Part shown: piece after piece, positions 1 to 7,192 of the stretch
Layout of the letters: each line of letters begins with the position of its first letter
How positions within the stretch are numbered: the stretch's first letter is position 1
Assembly (NCBI GenBank): GCA_964422925.1
Contig: CAYRDC010000032.1
Coordinates: forward strand, 1 to 18,643
DNA length: 18,643 bases
DNA from: CAYRDC01 sp964422925
GTDB taxonomy: Bacteria > Bacteroidota > Bacteroidia > Chitinophagales > S012-47
Reading direction: 5' to 3'
The notes under the pieces: model-generated
Seen by the model: the letters and a program-made list of their open reading frames with translations, nothing else
Database searches by the model: none
What the model was told of the DNA's origin: nothing
Translations under genes and position numbers: made by a program

Positions 1-3
1 TGG

Positions 4-33
4 AAAAAGCCAAGCCGTGGCTTGGCTTTTTTT
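4..33. terminator. Bidirectional Rho-independent terminator at the end of the ABC exporter gene
   Basis: A near-perfect inverted repeat pairs 4-16 with 19-31 (core GCCAAGCC / GGCTTGGC). It has an A-run on one side and a T-run (27-33) on the other, so it can terminate transcription from either strand. The stop codon of the leftward ABC exporter gene (32-34) sits on its edge, so it most likely ends the thiolase-truA-ABC transcript. It could also end a rightward gene lying off the window. Confidence 0.85.
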
Positions 34-1783
34 ATGCCACCTTCTGCTGGTCTTTGAATTGCATATCGTATAGCCTGCGGTAGTGACCGTTTTTTTCCAG
101 CAATTCTGAATGGGTTCCCTGTTCCACAATTTCCCCTTTTTCCATTACCAGGATATGGTCAACATGCTGAATGGTGGACAGACGGTGGGCAATAATGATG
201 CTGGTCCGGTTCTCCACCACTTTTTCGGTGGCGCGTTGAATCAGGATTTCCGATTCCCGGTCGATGGATGAGGTCGCTTCATCCAGGATGAGTATGCTGG
301 GGTTATAGATCAGGGCACGCACAAAGGCAATCAACTGCCGCTGGCCCAGGGAAAGCGTTGCCCCCCTTTCATGCACGTCATAATCATACTGGCCGGGTAA
401 CTGCGCGATCAGTTCGTCTACCCCGCAGGCGGCCGCTGCCTCGCGTACCTGGCCCAGGCTGATTTCCGGGTTCCTCAGGGTAATGTTTTCATAGATTGAA
501 CCCGAAAAAAGGTACACGTCCTGCAGCACATTGCCTATGTGGGTGTGCAGGCAATCCAGGGTGTAATCCTTCAGGTCATGCCTGTCCAGCAGAATTTTTC
601 CTTCCTGGAATTCATAAAACCGGTTCAGGATATTGATAATGGAGGTTTTGCCGGATCCGGTGGCCCCTACTATGGCTAGGCTTTGCCCCGGTTTCACTTC
701 AAAACTGATGTCCCGGAGCACATACTGGTCTCCTTCATAGGCAAACCAGACATGCTGCACCTCAATGTGGCCTTTTACTTTTTCAGGGCAGTGGGTACCG
801 GTATCCCGGATAAAATCCTTACGGTCGAGCAGGCGGAATACCCGTTCCGCGGCCACCAGGCCCATCTGCATGGTATTGAACTTGTCAGCCAGCATCCGGA
901 TAGGCCGGAACAATTGGTTCAGGTAAAGGAAAAAGGCAATCAGCACTCCAAGGGTTGTCTGGGTTCTGACTACCTCATTGGCGCCATACCAAACCATCAG
1001 GGCCAGAGCCAGCGCGGTGATAATTTCTACTACGGGGAAAAAGATGGAATAGTACCAGATGGCCCGGATATTGGCCTTTTTGTACTCGTTGTTGATCTCC
1101 CGGAAACGCTCCATTTCCCGTTTTTCAGCCGTGAAGGTTTGCACTATCTTCATCCCGCTGATATGTTCCTGCAGGAAGGCATTCATCCGGGACAATTCGT
1201 TGCGCACCCGTTGAAATACGGCCTTCACCTTCTCCTTGAAAATATAGGTGGCCAGGACCATGAGCGGGAGGGTGGTCAGGACCACCAGGGTCAGGCGCCA
1301 GTCCATAATGATCATCAGGGTAATGACGGAAACAATGGTGAGCATGTCTGCCGCGATGGTAATGATTCCCTGGGCGAAAATGTCGTTGATGGTTTCCACA
1401 TCATTGATGGTGCGGGTGGTCACTTTTCCGATGGGGGTCCGGTCAAAATAGCGCAGTTGCAGCCGGAGCACATGATTAAACACTTTTTCGCGGAGGTTGC
1501 GGATTACGTGCTGGCCCAGCCAGTTTGAAAGGTAAATAAAAAGGTACTGCAGGAGGCCCTGGGTCATGATCAGGGCAATCAGGATCACCAGCATCCGGTT
1601 AAGACCGGGCAGGTCACCGGGAGCGATGTACCGGTCAACGGTCAGCCGGATCAGGTAAGGTGTCAGCGGGGTAACCAGAGCAAGCAAAACAGCTACCACG
1701 ATGGCCTGGATAAACGTGAAACGGTAAGGTCGCGCCAGCCCGATTACACGTTTTAATACATTCCAATCTGATGTTTTTGCCAC
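32..1783 (-). CDS. ABC exporter, fused permease and ATPase (MsbA/multidrug type)
   Basis: This 583-aa half-transporter should work as a homodimer or heterodimer in the inner membrane, exporting a lipid, drug or peptide. The N-terminal half (about residues 15-310) holds the six-helix exporter membrane domain. The ATPase follows, with Walker A GATGSGKTS (373-381), Q-loop Gln421, signature LSLGQ (477-481), Walker B ILILDE (497-502) and H-loop His533. All catalytic motifs are intact and the length is normal for the family. The start codon is GTG (complement of 1781-1783), only 3 nt after the truA stop, so it is probably translated by coupling. It is the last gene of the operon and ends in the stem-loop at the window edge. 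The substrate cannot be read from the sequence. No partner half-transporter is adjacent. Confidence 0.93.
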   Translation of the reverse strand: MAKTSDWNVLKRVIGLARPYRFTFIQAIVVAVLLALVTPLTPYLIRLTVDRYIAPGDLPGLNRMLVILIALIMTQGLLQYLFIYLSNWLGQHVIRNLREKVFNHVLRLQLRYFDRTPIGKVTTRTINDVETINDIFAQGIITIAADMLTIVSVITLMIIMDWRLTLVVLTTLPLMVLATYIFKEKVKAVFQRVRNELSRMNAFLQEHISGMKIVQTFTAEKREMERFREINNEYKKANIRAIWYYSIFFPVVEIITALALALMVWYGANEVVRTQTTLGVLIAFFLYLNQLFRPIRMLADKFNTMQMGLVAAERVFRLLDRKDFIRDTGTHCPEKVKGHIEVQHVWFAYEGDQYVLRDISFEVKPGQSLAIVGATGSGKTSIINILNRFYEFQEGKILLDRHDLKDYTLDCLHTHIGNVLQDVYLFSGSIYENITLRNPEISLGQVREAAAACGVDELIAQLPGQYDYDVHERGATLSLGQRQLIAFVRALIYNPSILILDEATSSIDRESEILIQRATEKVVENRTSIIIAHRLSTIQHVDHILVMEKGEIVEQGTHSELLEKNGHYRRLYDMQFKDQQKVA

Positions 1784-1786
1784 TGC

Positions 1787-2533
1787 TTAATTTTTCAGGT
1801 ATGGATATTCTATCCGTGCCAGGTAAAGCCCTTGCGCAGGCGCTTTCACGTTGACGCGGAGTTTCTTTTCTCCCCGCATGGCCGCTTCCAGTTCTTCAGG
1901 CATCAGCTTGCCACGGGCTACCATCAGCTGCACACCCACCATGCGCCTGACCAGTCCGCGGAGAAAACGGTTTGCCACGACATAGAATACCAATTGTTTT
2001 CCATTGTTTTTGGTTTCCCAACGGATTTCTATGATCTCACAGAGGGTGTTTTTCTGATCCTTGTCTTTTTTGCTCAATGCCGCGAAATCCCGGCAGGTTT
2101 CCAGGAAGGCAGCGGTTTCCCGCAGCAGGTGCAGGTCCGGCTGGCCGTATGGATAATAGTAGCTGAAGTCAGCCAGGAAAGGGTCTTTTTCAAAATGGAT
2201 ATGGTATTCGTAAGCCCTCAGCCTGGCGTCAAACCGGGCATGGGCATTGAGCTCCACGGGGAAAACGTTCAGACAAGCGATATCTCCGGGCAGCAGAAGG
2301 TTCAGCCTTTTCCGGAAATCTGCCGGTAACGGGTTTGAGGAGTCGAAATGGGCAAACATTTGCCGGGCGTGCACTCCGGTATCGGTCCGTCCGGCTCCCA
2401 TGCAGGAAACCGGTTCGTTCAGCACAGTGGATAACGCGCGGTTCACTTCCAGTTGCACAGTGGGTTCATCCTTCTGCACCTGCCAGCCTTTGTAGCGCGT
2501 GCCGAGATAGCTCAGTTCTAGAAAAAAGCGCAT
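1787..2533 (-). CDS. truA: tRNA pseudouridine synthase A
   Basis: TruA converts uridines 38-40 in the anticodon stem-loop of many tRNAs to pseudouridine in the cytoplasm. The 248-aa product is of ordinary bacterial length. The family's catalytic motif GRTDTGVHA occupies about 48-56, with Asp51 as the expected nucleophile. Other family features are the N-terminal LSYLGTRYKGWQ segment (about 7-18) and FLRGLVRRMVG in the C-terminal half. The ATG start (complement of 2531-2533) is 3 nt downstream of the thiolase stop, and its own stop lies 3 nt before the GTG of the ABC exporter gene. It therefore sits in the middle of a tightly packed three-gene operon whose members share no obvious pathway. Confidence 0.96.
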   Translation of the reverse strand: MRFFLELSYLGTRYKGWQVQKDEPTVQLEVNRALSTVLNEPVSCMGAGRTDTGVHARQMFAHFDSSNPLPADFRKRLNLLLPGDIACLNVFPVELNAHARFDARLRAYEYHIHFEKDPFLADFSYYYPYGQPDLHLLRETAAFLETCRDFAALSKKDKDQKNTLCEIIEIRWETKNNGKQLVFYVVANRFLRGLVRRMVGVQLMVARGKLMPEELEAAMRGEKKLRVNVKAPAQGLYLARIEYPYLKN

Positions 2534-2536
2534 GTG

Positions 2537-3736
2537 TCAAACTCGTTCAAAAATCACGGCTGCCCCCTGGCCGACTCCCACGCACATGGTGGCCAATCCA
2601 TAGTGGACATCAGGCCTTTTGCGCATTTCATGCAACAGGGTCGTGGCGATCCTCGCTCCGGAACAACCCAGCGGGTGGCCCAGGGCGATGGCCCCTCCGT
2701 TTACATTCACGATGGCAGGATCCAGTCCCAGATCGCGTATGCAGGCGATCGACTGTACGGCAAAGGCTTCATTTAATTCCACCAGGTCGATGTCTTTGAG
2801 TTTTAAACCGGCTCTTTTCAGCGCCTTTCGGGTGGCCGGTACCGGACCCAGGCCCATGCAATCCGGGTTGACCCCCGCAATGGCCATGGATACCACTCGG
2901 GCCATGGGCTTCAGCCCTTTTTCCTTTACATAAGATTCCGAAACCAGGATCAATCCCGCGGCACCGTCATTCACCCCGGAAGAATTACCGGCTGTGACCG
3001 TTCCGTTTTCCCGGAAAGCCGGTTTCAGTTTTGCCAGTATTTCCGGTGGCGATAACCGGGGATGTTCATCCTTTTCCACCAGGAAGGGATCTCCTTTCCG
3101 CGGGGTGATCTGAACCGGTACGATTTCGTCCTTGAATTTTCCGGCTTTGTGGGCCTGGTCATATTTAAGCTGGGAATGATAGGCAAAATCGTCCTGCTCT
3201 TCCCGGCTGATTTTATAAGCCTCCGTGATGTTTTCGGCCGTTTCACCCATGGAGTAGGGGAAATACTTTTCCTTCAGCTTCGGATTGGTGAACCGCCAGC
3301 CGATGGTAGTGTCAAAAATTTCCGGTTTCCGGCTGAAGGCCTTGTAGGATTTGGCCATGACAAAAGGCGCCCTCGACATGGATTCCACGCCTCCGGCAAT
3401 GAAAATTTCCCCGTCCCCGAGCATAATGGCGCGCGAAGCATCCATAATGGCATTAAGACTCGATGCGCATAGCCGGTTTACGGTGACACCGCCCACTTCA
3501 ATGGGCAATCCGGCCATCAGGGCAGCCATACGGGCCACGTTCCGGTTGTCTTCCCCGGCCTGGTTGGCCGCGCCCCAAACCACATCCTCGATGCGGGCCG
3601 GGTCAATGCCCGGGTTGCGCTCCACCAGGGTCTTGATGATCAATGTGGAAAGGTCATCCGGCCTCACACTGCTCAGGGCTCCGCCATATTTACCAATCGG
3701 AGTGCGAGCCGCATCAATCACAAATGTATTTTCCAT
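2537..3736 (-). CDS. Thiolase (acetyl-CoA acetyltransferase / 3-ketoacyl-CoA thiolase)
   Basis: Thiolases condense two acyl-CoAs or cleave a 3-ketoacyl-CoA, acting in the cytoplasm. With the start chosen here the protein has 399 aa. All catalytic elements are present: nucleophilic Cys90 in VNRLCASS, NEAFA (322-326), His354 in GHPLGCSGAR and Cys385 in CVGVGQG. The frame is open upstream to 3790, but the earlier ATG would lie upstream of the candidate promoter at 3769-3776 and adds 18 residues unlike any thiolase N-terminus. The ATG at 3734-3736 gives the expected start MENTFVIDAARTPIGK. The stretch around GEDNRNVARM and the DTTIGWRF region recall beta-ketoadipyl-CoA thiolases (PcaF/PaaJ), but no aromatic-degradation genes are nearby, so substrate specificity is left open. 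First gene of the thiolase-truA-ABC operon. Confidence 0.93.
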   Translation of the reverse strand: MENTFVIDAARTPIGKYGGALSSVRPDDLSTLIIKTLVERNPGIDPARIEDVVWGAANQAGEDNRNVARMAALMAGLPIEVGGVTVNRLCASSLNAIMDASRAIMLGDGEIFIAGGVESMSRAPFVMAKSYKAFSRKPEIFDTTIGWRFTNPKLKEKYFPYSMGETAENITEAYKISREEQDDFAYHSQLKYDQAHKAGKFKDEIVPVQITPRKGDPFLVEKDEHPRLSPPEILAKLKPAFRENGTVTAGNSSGVNDGAAGLILVSESYVKEKGLKPMARVVSMAIAGVNPDCMGLGPVPATRKALKRAGLKLKDIDLVELNEAFAVQSIACIRDLGLDPAIVNVNGGAIALGHPLGCSGARIATTLLHEMRKRPDVHYGLATMCVGVGQGAAVIFERV

Positions 3737-3760
3737 ATCCAGGGGTTTATACCAAATAAG

Positions 3761-3776
3761 TACTTTTGCAAAAGTA
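3761..3776. promoter_or_regulatory. Palindromic divergent promoter between thiolase and DUF4293 genes
   Basis: TACTTTTGCAAAAGTA is a perfect 16-bp palindrome. Each half reads TACTTTTG, an exact match to the Bacteroidota -7 consensus TAnnTTTG: rightward at 3761-3768 and leftward at 3776-3769. Transcription starts a few bases beyond each element would give 5' leaders of roughly 25-35 nt for both the thiolase (ATG at 3736) and the DUF4293 gene (ATG at 3810). No good -33 TTTG is visible on either side. The symmetry could also serve as an operator for a dimeric repressor. Confidence 0.6.
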
Positions 3777-3809
3777 ACCAATTCGTTCATCCATCGAATC
3801 TCCGGGTTT

Positions 3810-4241
3810 ATGATTCAAAGGAAACAAACGGTTTTTCTGCTGCTGGCTACGCTGCTGGGAATTGCAGCGCTTTGGGTGCCTGTTGGAAAAGTTTCGGTCG
3901 ATGGTGAAGTGGCCGCTTCCGTGCGCTACATGGACCTGCGCACCCTGGCTGTGCTTAGCGGCAGCTGCGCGGCTTTCAGCCTGCTGACAGTTTTCCTGTT
4001 CGCCAACCGCCCGATTCAAATGCGGTTTGCGGCTTTTGTCAGCTTCCTGTCCCTGATACTGCTTGGATACGCGGTATACAAAATGGAACTGTGGCGCCAA
4101 TCGCTGGACCCGGGCGAGGTGTTCCGGTATGCCTGGGGCATCGCCCTGCCGCCCCTGATGATGTTTTTCAATGCCATTGCCTTCCGGCTGATCAAAAAGG
4201 ATGAAGACCTGGTCCGCTCCATGGACCGATTCCGGGAATGA
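3810..4241 (+). CDS. DUF4293 family integral membrane protein
   Basis: The 143-aa product begins MIQRKQTVFLLLATLL and ends with LIKKDEDLVRSMDRFR, both hallmarks of DUF4293, a small four-helix membrane family of unknown function found in Bacteroidota. Hydrophobic segments lie at about 7-25, 44-64, 72-90 and 107-127, consistent with four inner-membrane helices. The frame is open far upstream, but the family N-terminus and the promoter at 3761-3768 fix the start at 3810, leaving a leader of about 35 nt. It is divergent from the thiolase operon and shares its palindromic promoter region. No biochemical role can be given. Confidence 0.88.
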   Translation: MIQRKQTVFLLLATLLGIAALWVPVGKVSVDGEVAASVRYMDLRTLAVLSGSCAAFSLLTVFLFANRPIQMRFAAFVSFLSLILLGYAVYKMELWRQSLDPGEVFRYAWGIALPPLMMFFNAIAFRLIKKDEDLVRSMDRFRE

Positions 4242-4282
4242 CGCCTTCCCTGGCCAAAATGTCAGCGGATTGTTTATAATAA

Positions 4283-4522
4283 ATGCAGGTCATTCCGGAA
4301 AATAATCGGGAAGAACTGTTGATATCATTGCCGGTCCTGGAAGAAATCCCGGCTCTTGTCATGAATTACGATCTGCAGGGCCGACTGCTATTAACCAAAG
4401 CTTTGACCCTGATCCCCGGCTCTCCGGCCCACCTTTCCATAAAAATTTTGCCGACTGGCTATTACGCTTTCCGCCTGCAAGACAGCCATTTCGGAACTTC
4501 TAAGCTTTTCCGGAAAAAATAA
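4283..4522 (+). CDS. Orphan T9SS sorting-domain-like ORF, possible gene remnant
   Basis: The 79-residue ORF looks like an isolated T9SS type A C-terminal sorting domain. It has a beta-strand (LLISLP), the NYDLQGRLLL turn that matches the family's DxxGr motif, LSIKILPTGYYAFRLQ matching the L(p)xGxYxxxl strand, and a basic end (FRKK). The N-terminal YPNP motif is degraded to VIPENN. There is no signal peptide, and a TAA stop lies directly before the ATG, so nothing larger is encoded in frame. Only 41 nt separate it from DUF4293. It is either the surviving 3' end of a lost surface-protein gene or a chance-preserved fragment; expression is doubtful. Confidence 0.45.
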   Translation: MQVIPENNREELLISLPVLEEIPALVMNYDLQGRLLLTKALTLIPGSPAHLSIKILPTGYYAFRLQDSHFGTSKLFRKK

Positions 4523-4532
4523 TTAAATGTTA

Positions 4533-4565
4533 TTGTAAAAATAAGGATATCGTTTTATATCTTTG
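4533..4565 (+). promoter_or_regulatory. Bacteroidota-type promoter of the first T9SS cargo gene
   Basis: TTG (4533-4535) and TATCTTTG (4558-4565) match the Bacteroidota -33 and TAnnTTTG -7 elements with 22 nt between them. Transcription should start near 4571-4573, giving a leader of about 33 nt before the ATG at 4606. This also argues against the TTG start codon at 4570, which would lie at or before the transcription start. Confidence 0.65.
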
Positions 4566-4605
4566 CGGGTTGTATCCAAATGGTTTAATTGAAAATACCA
4601 ATACC

Positions 4606-5829
4606 ATGAAACGTCTACTATTTTCAATTGCTCCATTCATGATGGCAGCTACACTCTCTGCCGCTACCTCCCTTTCACCAGGGGATATTGCCATAGTGGG
4701 CTACGCTTCTGTTAACCCGGATGAATTCAGTTTTGTGACTTTTGTGGATTTATCTGCCAATACAGTTATTAAATTTACAGATAACGGCTGGAAAGTTTCA
4801 GGTCACTTCCGCTATAATGAAGGCTTTATTACCTGGACTTCACCAGCAACAACAGTCACAGCAGGCACCGTTATTTGGATCAATAAGGATGGAACATCAC
4901 TCACCACAAATTATGGTAGCGTCACTTCCAGTGGCAGCTTTTTGTTGTCTATTGACGGAGATCAGATACTGGCTTTTCAGGGCGATACGAGCAACCCGGT
5001 TTTTGTATATGCCCTGAATAATGAGGATGCCGGAGTCTGGCAATCCACCGCTAATGATTCACATACTTCAGCCCTGCCAACCGGCCTTACCAATGGCAGC
5101 ACCGCTGTAGCCCTGGATGAGGTGGACAACGCATTGTACAGTGGAGGAACTACAGGTTCACATACCCAGTTACTCGGTTGGATATCTGATAAGAACAACT
5201 GGAGTGGAAGTAATAGCAGATCAGGTTATGATCCCTCCTCCGATGGGCCACAATCCTTCACCATCACGCAATATGGCTTGCCAGTGCAATTGGTTTCATT
5301 TACAGCAAAACACGGTCATGACGGAATCATGCTGGAATGGCGTACCGCATCGGAAGACGGAAACGACTACTTCGGGCTGGAGCGCAGCAACGATGGTGTG
5401 TATTTCGAAACCATTGGCATTGTTCCGGGGCACGGTACAACGGGGGAAACGCATGACTATGCCTTCATGGATGAAAACCCATTGCCCGGGTTGAATTATT
5501 ACCGGCTCCGGCAAAACGATTTTAACGGGGATTTCACCTACAGCCCTATCGTTTTTGCCAATATAGCTAGTCCCGCAGTTCAGGTTCAGGGAGTTTATCC
5601 GAATCCTGCCAGTAGCGAGCTTACCCTGCAGATCAATAGTCAATCAGCTGTCCCGGTTATACTGGAATTAATCGATTACTCTGGCAAAATAGTTTATTCC
5701 CGGTCGATAAGCATTGAGACTGGAATAAACACTATCAACCTTTCTATCGACCAGTATCCACCCGGGCTGTATCTGTTACAATTAAGGGATGGGGAGAATC
5801 AATGGGTGTTACCGGTAACAAAACAATAG
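4606..5829 (+). CDS. T9SS-secreted surface protein with lamin-tail-like N-terminal domain
   Basis: This 407-aa protein should cross the inner membrane by Sec and the outer membrane by the T9SS. A signal peptide covers about 1-20 (MKRLLFSIAPFMMAATLSAA). Residues 22-222 form a Thr/Ser/Gly-rich beta domain opening SLSPGDIAIVGYAS, which resembles the lamin-tail-like heads of other secreted bacterial proteins; I infer this fold only from sequence texture. Residues 225-320 (LPVQLVSFTA to SPIVFAN) are the beta-sandwich linker common before T9SS sorting domains, and 329-407 the type A sorting domain (VYPNPASSELTL, LIDYSGKIVY, YPPGLYLLQL). The ATG at 4606 is preferred over an upstream TTG because it gives a clean signal peptide and lies behind a good promoter. 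Function unknown. Confidence 0.85.
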   Translation: MKRLLFSIAPFMMAATLSAATSLSPGDIAIVGYASVNPDEFSFVTFVDLSANTVIKFTDNGWKVSGHFRYNEGFITWTSPATTVTAGTVIWINKDGTSLTTNYGSVTSSGSFLLSIDGDQILAFQGDTSNPVFVYALNNEDAGVWQSTANDSHTSALPTGLTNGSTAVALDEVDNALYSGGTTGSHTQLLGWISDKNNWSGSNSRSGYDPSSDGPQSFTITQYGLPVQLVSFTAKHGHDGIMLEWRTASEDGNDYFGLERSNDGVYFETIGIVPGHGTTGETHDYAFMDENPLPGLNYYRLRQNDFNGDFTYSPIVFANIASPAVQVQGVYPNPASSELTLQINSQSAVPVILELIDYSGKIVYSRSISIETGINTINLSIDQYPPGLYLLQLRDGENQWVLPVTKQ

Positions 5830-5891
5830 AAACCCAGGAGATCCCGAACTTCCGGAAAGCACCCTGAATAAATTTTGTAGGAATAGGAGTG

Positions 5892-5922
5892 AAAATGGCC
5901 TTTTACAAAAGGTTTCATTTTT
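5892..5922 (+). terminator. Probable terminator after the first T9SS cargo gene
   Basis: An outer stem AAAATG (5892-5897) / CATTTT (5916-5921) encloses an inner stem CCTTTT (5899-5904) / AAAAGG (5907-5912), separated by a small asymmetric internal loop, and ends in a T-run. It lies 63 nt after the stop codon. The stem is AT-rich, so its strength is uncertain. Confidence 0.55.
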
Positions 5923-6109
5923 GATCAATTTTTTTATCCGTACAATGAGCTGTAAAACAACAAGTTAGAAATTTTTTTCACCGCAAGTAGGAATTTTCTT
6001 AGAAAAAACCTTGACAATCTCTTACTACGGGAATATTTTTGATGGTGTTAAAATTACACCCCCCCCCTGAAACAACCGGATTTCTCGCTTTCCGGAATTT
6101 ACTCTTCGC

Positions 6110-6180
6110 TTTTGTGTAAACCCCCCAGTTGACAGCGTTTCCGCTTTGATTAGTGATTTGAATCAATTGTTTACACAAAA
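6110..6180. repeat. 12-bp inverted repeat flanking 47 bp upstream of a T9SS gene
   Basis: TTTTGTGTAAAC at 6110-6121 is the exact reverse complement of GTTTACACAAAA at 6169-6180. A smaller inverted repeat, TTGATT (6146-6151) / AATCAA (6161-6166), nests inside it. The second arm ends 10 nt before the ATG at 6191. It may fold as an mRNA leader structure, serve as a protein-binding site pair, or be a small invertible segment; the sequence alone does not decide. Confidence 0.6.
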
Positions 6181-6190
6181 TACCCGAGCG

Positions 6191-7096
6191 ATGAGAATGT
6201 CTACGATCTTTAAAGCTATTAAATGGGGATTAATTCTTTGGGGCCTCACGCATACTGATGTATTGCTTGCCCAGTACACCAACCCTGTTTCCTGTCCTTA
6301 TATGATTTACAATGATGGTTCCAATACCTACATCAAGTGGGTCAATATCAGCAATGGCCCAACCGAACATGAGATACATGTTACCTGGCAGGGTAAATCC
6401 TATGAATTCGAAGATCATAATTTCCCTTCCGGAATTTATAAAGATGATGATGGTAAAGCTTACAGGGACGGATTAGATGGAATTGGTAGTGAAACCATAA
6501 CCTTTGAAAACGGGCTTAACTGCAATTATTTCGGAGGTGGGGTATTACCGGTTGAGCTGGTTTCTTTTACTGCTTCTTTTAAAGGAAACCAGGTGCAGCT
6601 TGATTGGACTACAGCCAGCGAAGAAAATAATGACTTCTTTACCCTGGAGCGCAGTGCTGACGGAATCAATTTTGAAACCATTGCCACTATTCAGGGAAGT
6701 GGAACTACGACCGAGATGAATACCTACAGCTTTATGGATGAAAATCCGGCCAGCGGTAACAACTACTACCGCCTTATGCAAACCGACTACAACGGAGAAA
6801 CCTCATATAGCCATATTACACAGGTTTATGTATCCAGCGCAGTGATTTCGCTGGAGCAAATCTACCCGAACCCTGCCACCGACATGATCTATTTGGCTGT
6901 CAATAGCCGGAACTATGAACCCGTTACCGTAACGGTGGTGAACATGTACGGGAAGGTTGTGTACCAGTACACGCAAAATGTATCAATGGGTATCAATGAG
7001 CTGAGCGTGGATGTATCAACTTTGAGTCCGGGGGTTTATTTTCTGAAAGTTGCCAATGAATTAGAAGAACTGTCAACCCGTTTCATTAAACACTAA
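6191..7096 (+). CDS. T9SS-secreted protein of unknown function
   Basis: The 301-aa product has a signal peptide ending about residue 27 (WGLTHTDVLLA, then Q). Residues 28-115 form a short, aromatic and Asp/Gly-rich domain with cysteines at 35 and 111 that I do not recognise. The LPVELVSFTASFKGNQVQLDW beta-sandwich follows at 119-215. The T9SS type A sorting domain ends the protein (about 221-301: IYPNPATDMIYL, VNMYGKVVYQY, LSPGVYFLKV). The last ~180 residues align throughout with the preceding T9SS gene, while the heads differ. The frame is open back to 6146, but the ATG at 6191 (or 6197) gives the expected signal peptide. A strong terminator follows the stop. Confidence 0.85.
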   Translation: MRMSTIFKAIKWGLILWGLTHTDVLLAQYTNPVSCPYMIYNDGSNTYIKWVNISNGPTEHEIHVTWQGKSYEFEDHNFPSGIYKDDDGKAYRDGLDGIGSETITFENGLNCNYFGGGVLPVELVSFTASFKGNQVQLDWTTASEENNDFFTLERSADGINFETIATIQGSGTTTEMNTYSFMDENPASGNNYYRLMQTDYNGETSYSHITQVYVSSAVISLEQIYPNPATDMIYLAVNSRNYEPVTVTVVNMYGKVVYQYTQNVSMGINELSVDVSTLSPGVYFLKVANELEELSTRFIKH

Positions 7097-7123
7097 TCAT
7101 CCCATTTACTGGTAGATCGTAGC

Positions 7124-7157
7124 AAAAAGGGGCTGGTAAAATTCCGGTCCCTTTTTT
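7124..7157 (+). terminator. Rho-independent terminator after the second T9SS cargo gene
   Basis: The arms 7124-7136 (AAAAAGGGGCTGG) and 7144-7156 pair over 13 bp with two G-T wobbles around a 7-nt loop. The right arm runs into six T's (7152-7157). It lies 27 nt after the stop codon and insulates the downstream PLD-family gene. Confidence 0.85.
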
Positions 7158-7177
7158 CGTAGTATTTTTACCGCTAG

Positions 7178-7185
7178 AAGGGAGG
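7178..7185 (+). promoter_or_regulatory. Strong Shine-Dalgarno site of the PLD-family gene
   Basis: AAGGGAGG lies 7 nt before the ATG at 7193, a near-ideal Shine-Dalgarno match. Most other genes in this window show no such site, as is usual in Bacteroidota, so this one stands out and fixes the start. Confidence 0.7.
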
Positions 7186-7192
7186 ATATTCT

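Larger units (their letters stand above)
5830..6190. other. 361-nt non-coding gap with terminator, C-tracts and inverted repeats
   Basis: No credible gene is seen on either strand. The gap begins with a probable terminator (5892-5922), followed by AT-rich sequence. It then has a run of nine C (6059-6067), a short CCGGA/TCCGG stem (6076-6080 with 6091-6095), a perfect 12-bp inverted repeat (6110-6121 with 6169-6180) and a second run of six C (6121-6126). I see no convincing TAnnTTTG promoter for the downstream T9SS gene. Confidence 0.7.

Noticed and set aside
683..1528. Long + strand open frame (281 codons) opposite the ABC exporter
   Set aside because: It is antisense to a gene with all catalytic motifs intact; the product is His/Gly/Gln-rich with no family resemblance. 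Shadow of the codon bias of the real gene.
3737..3790. N-terminal extension of the thiolase to an upstream ATG at 3790
   Set aside because: The added 18 residues do not resemble thiolases and the coding would begin upstream of the likely promoter at 3769-3776.
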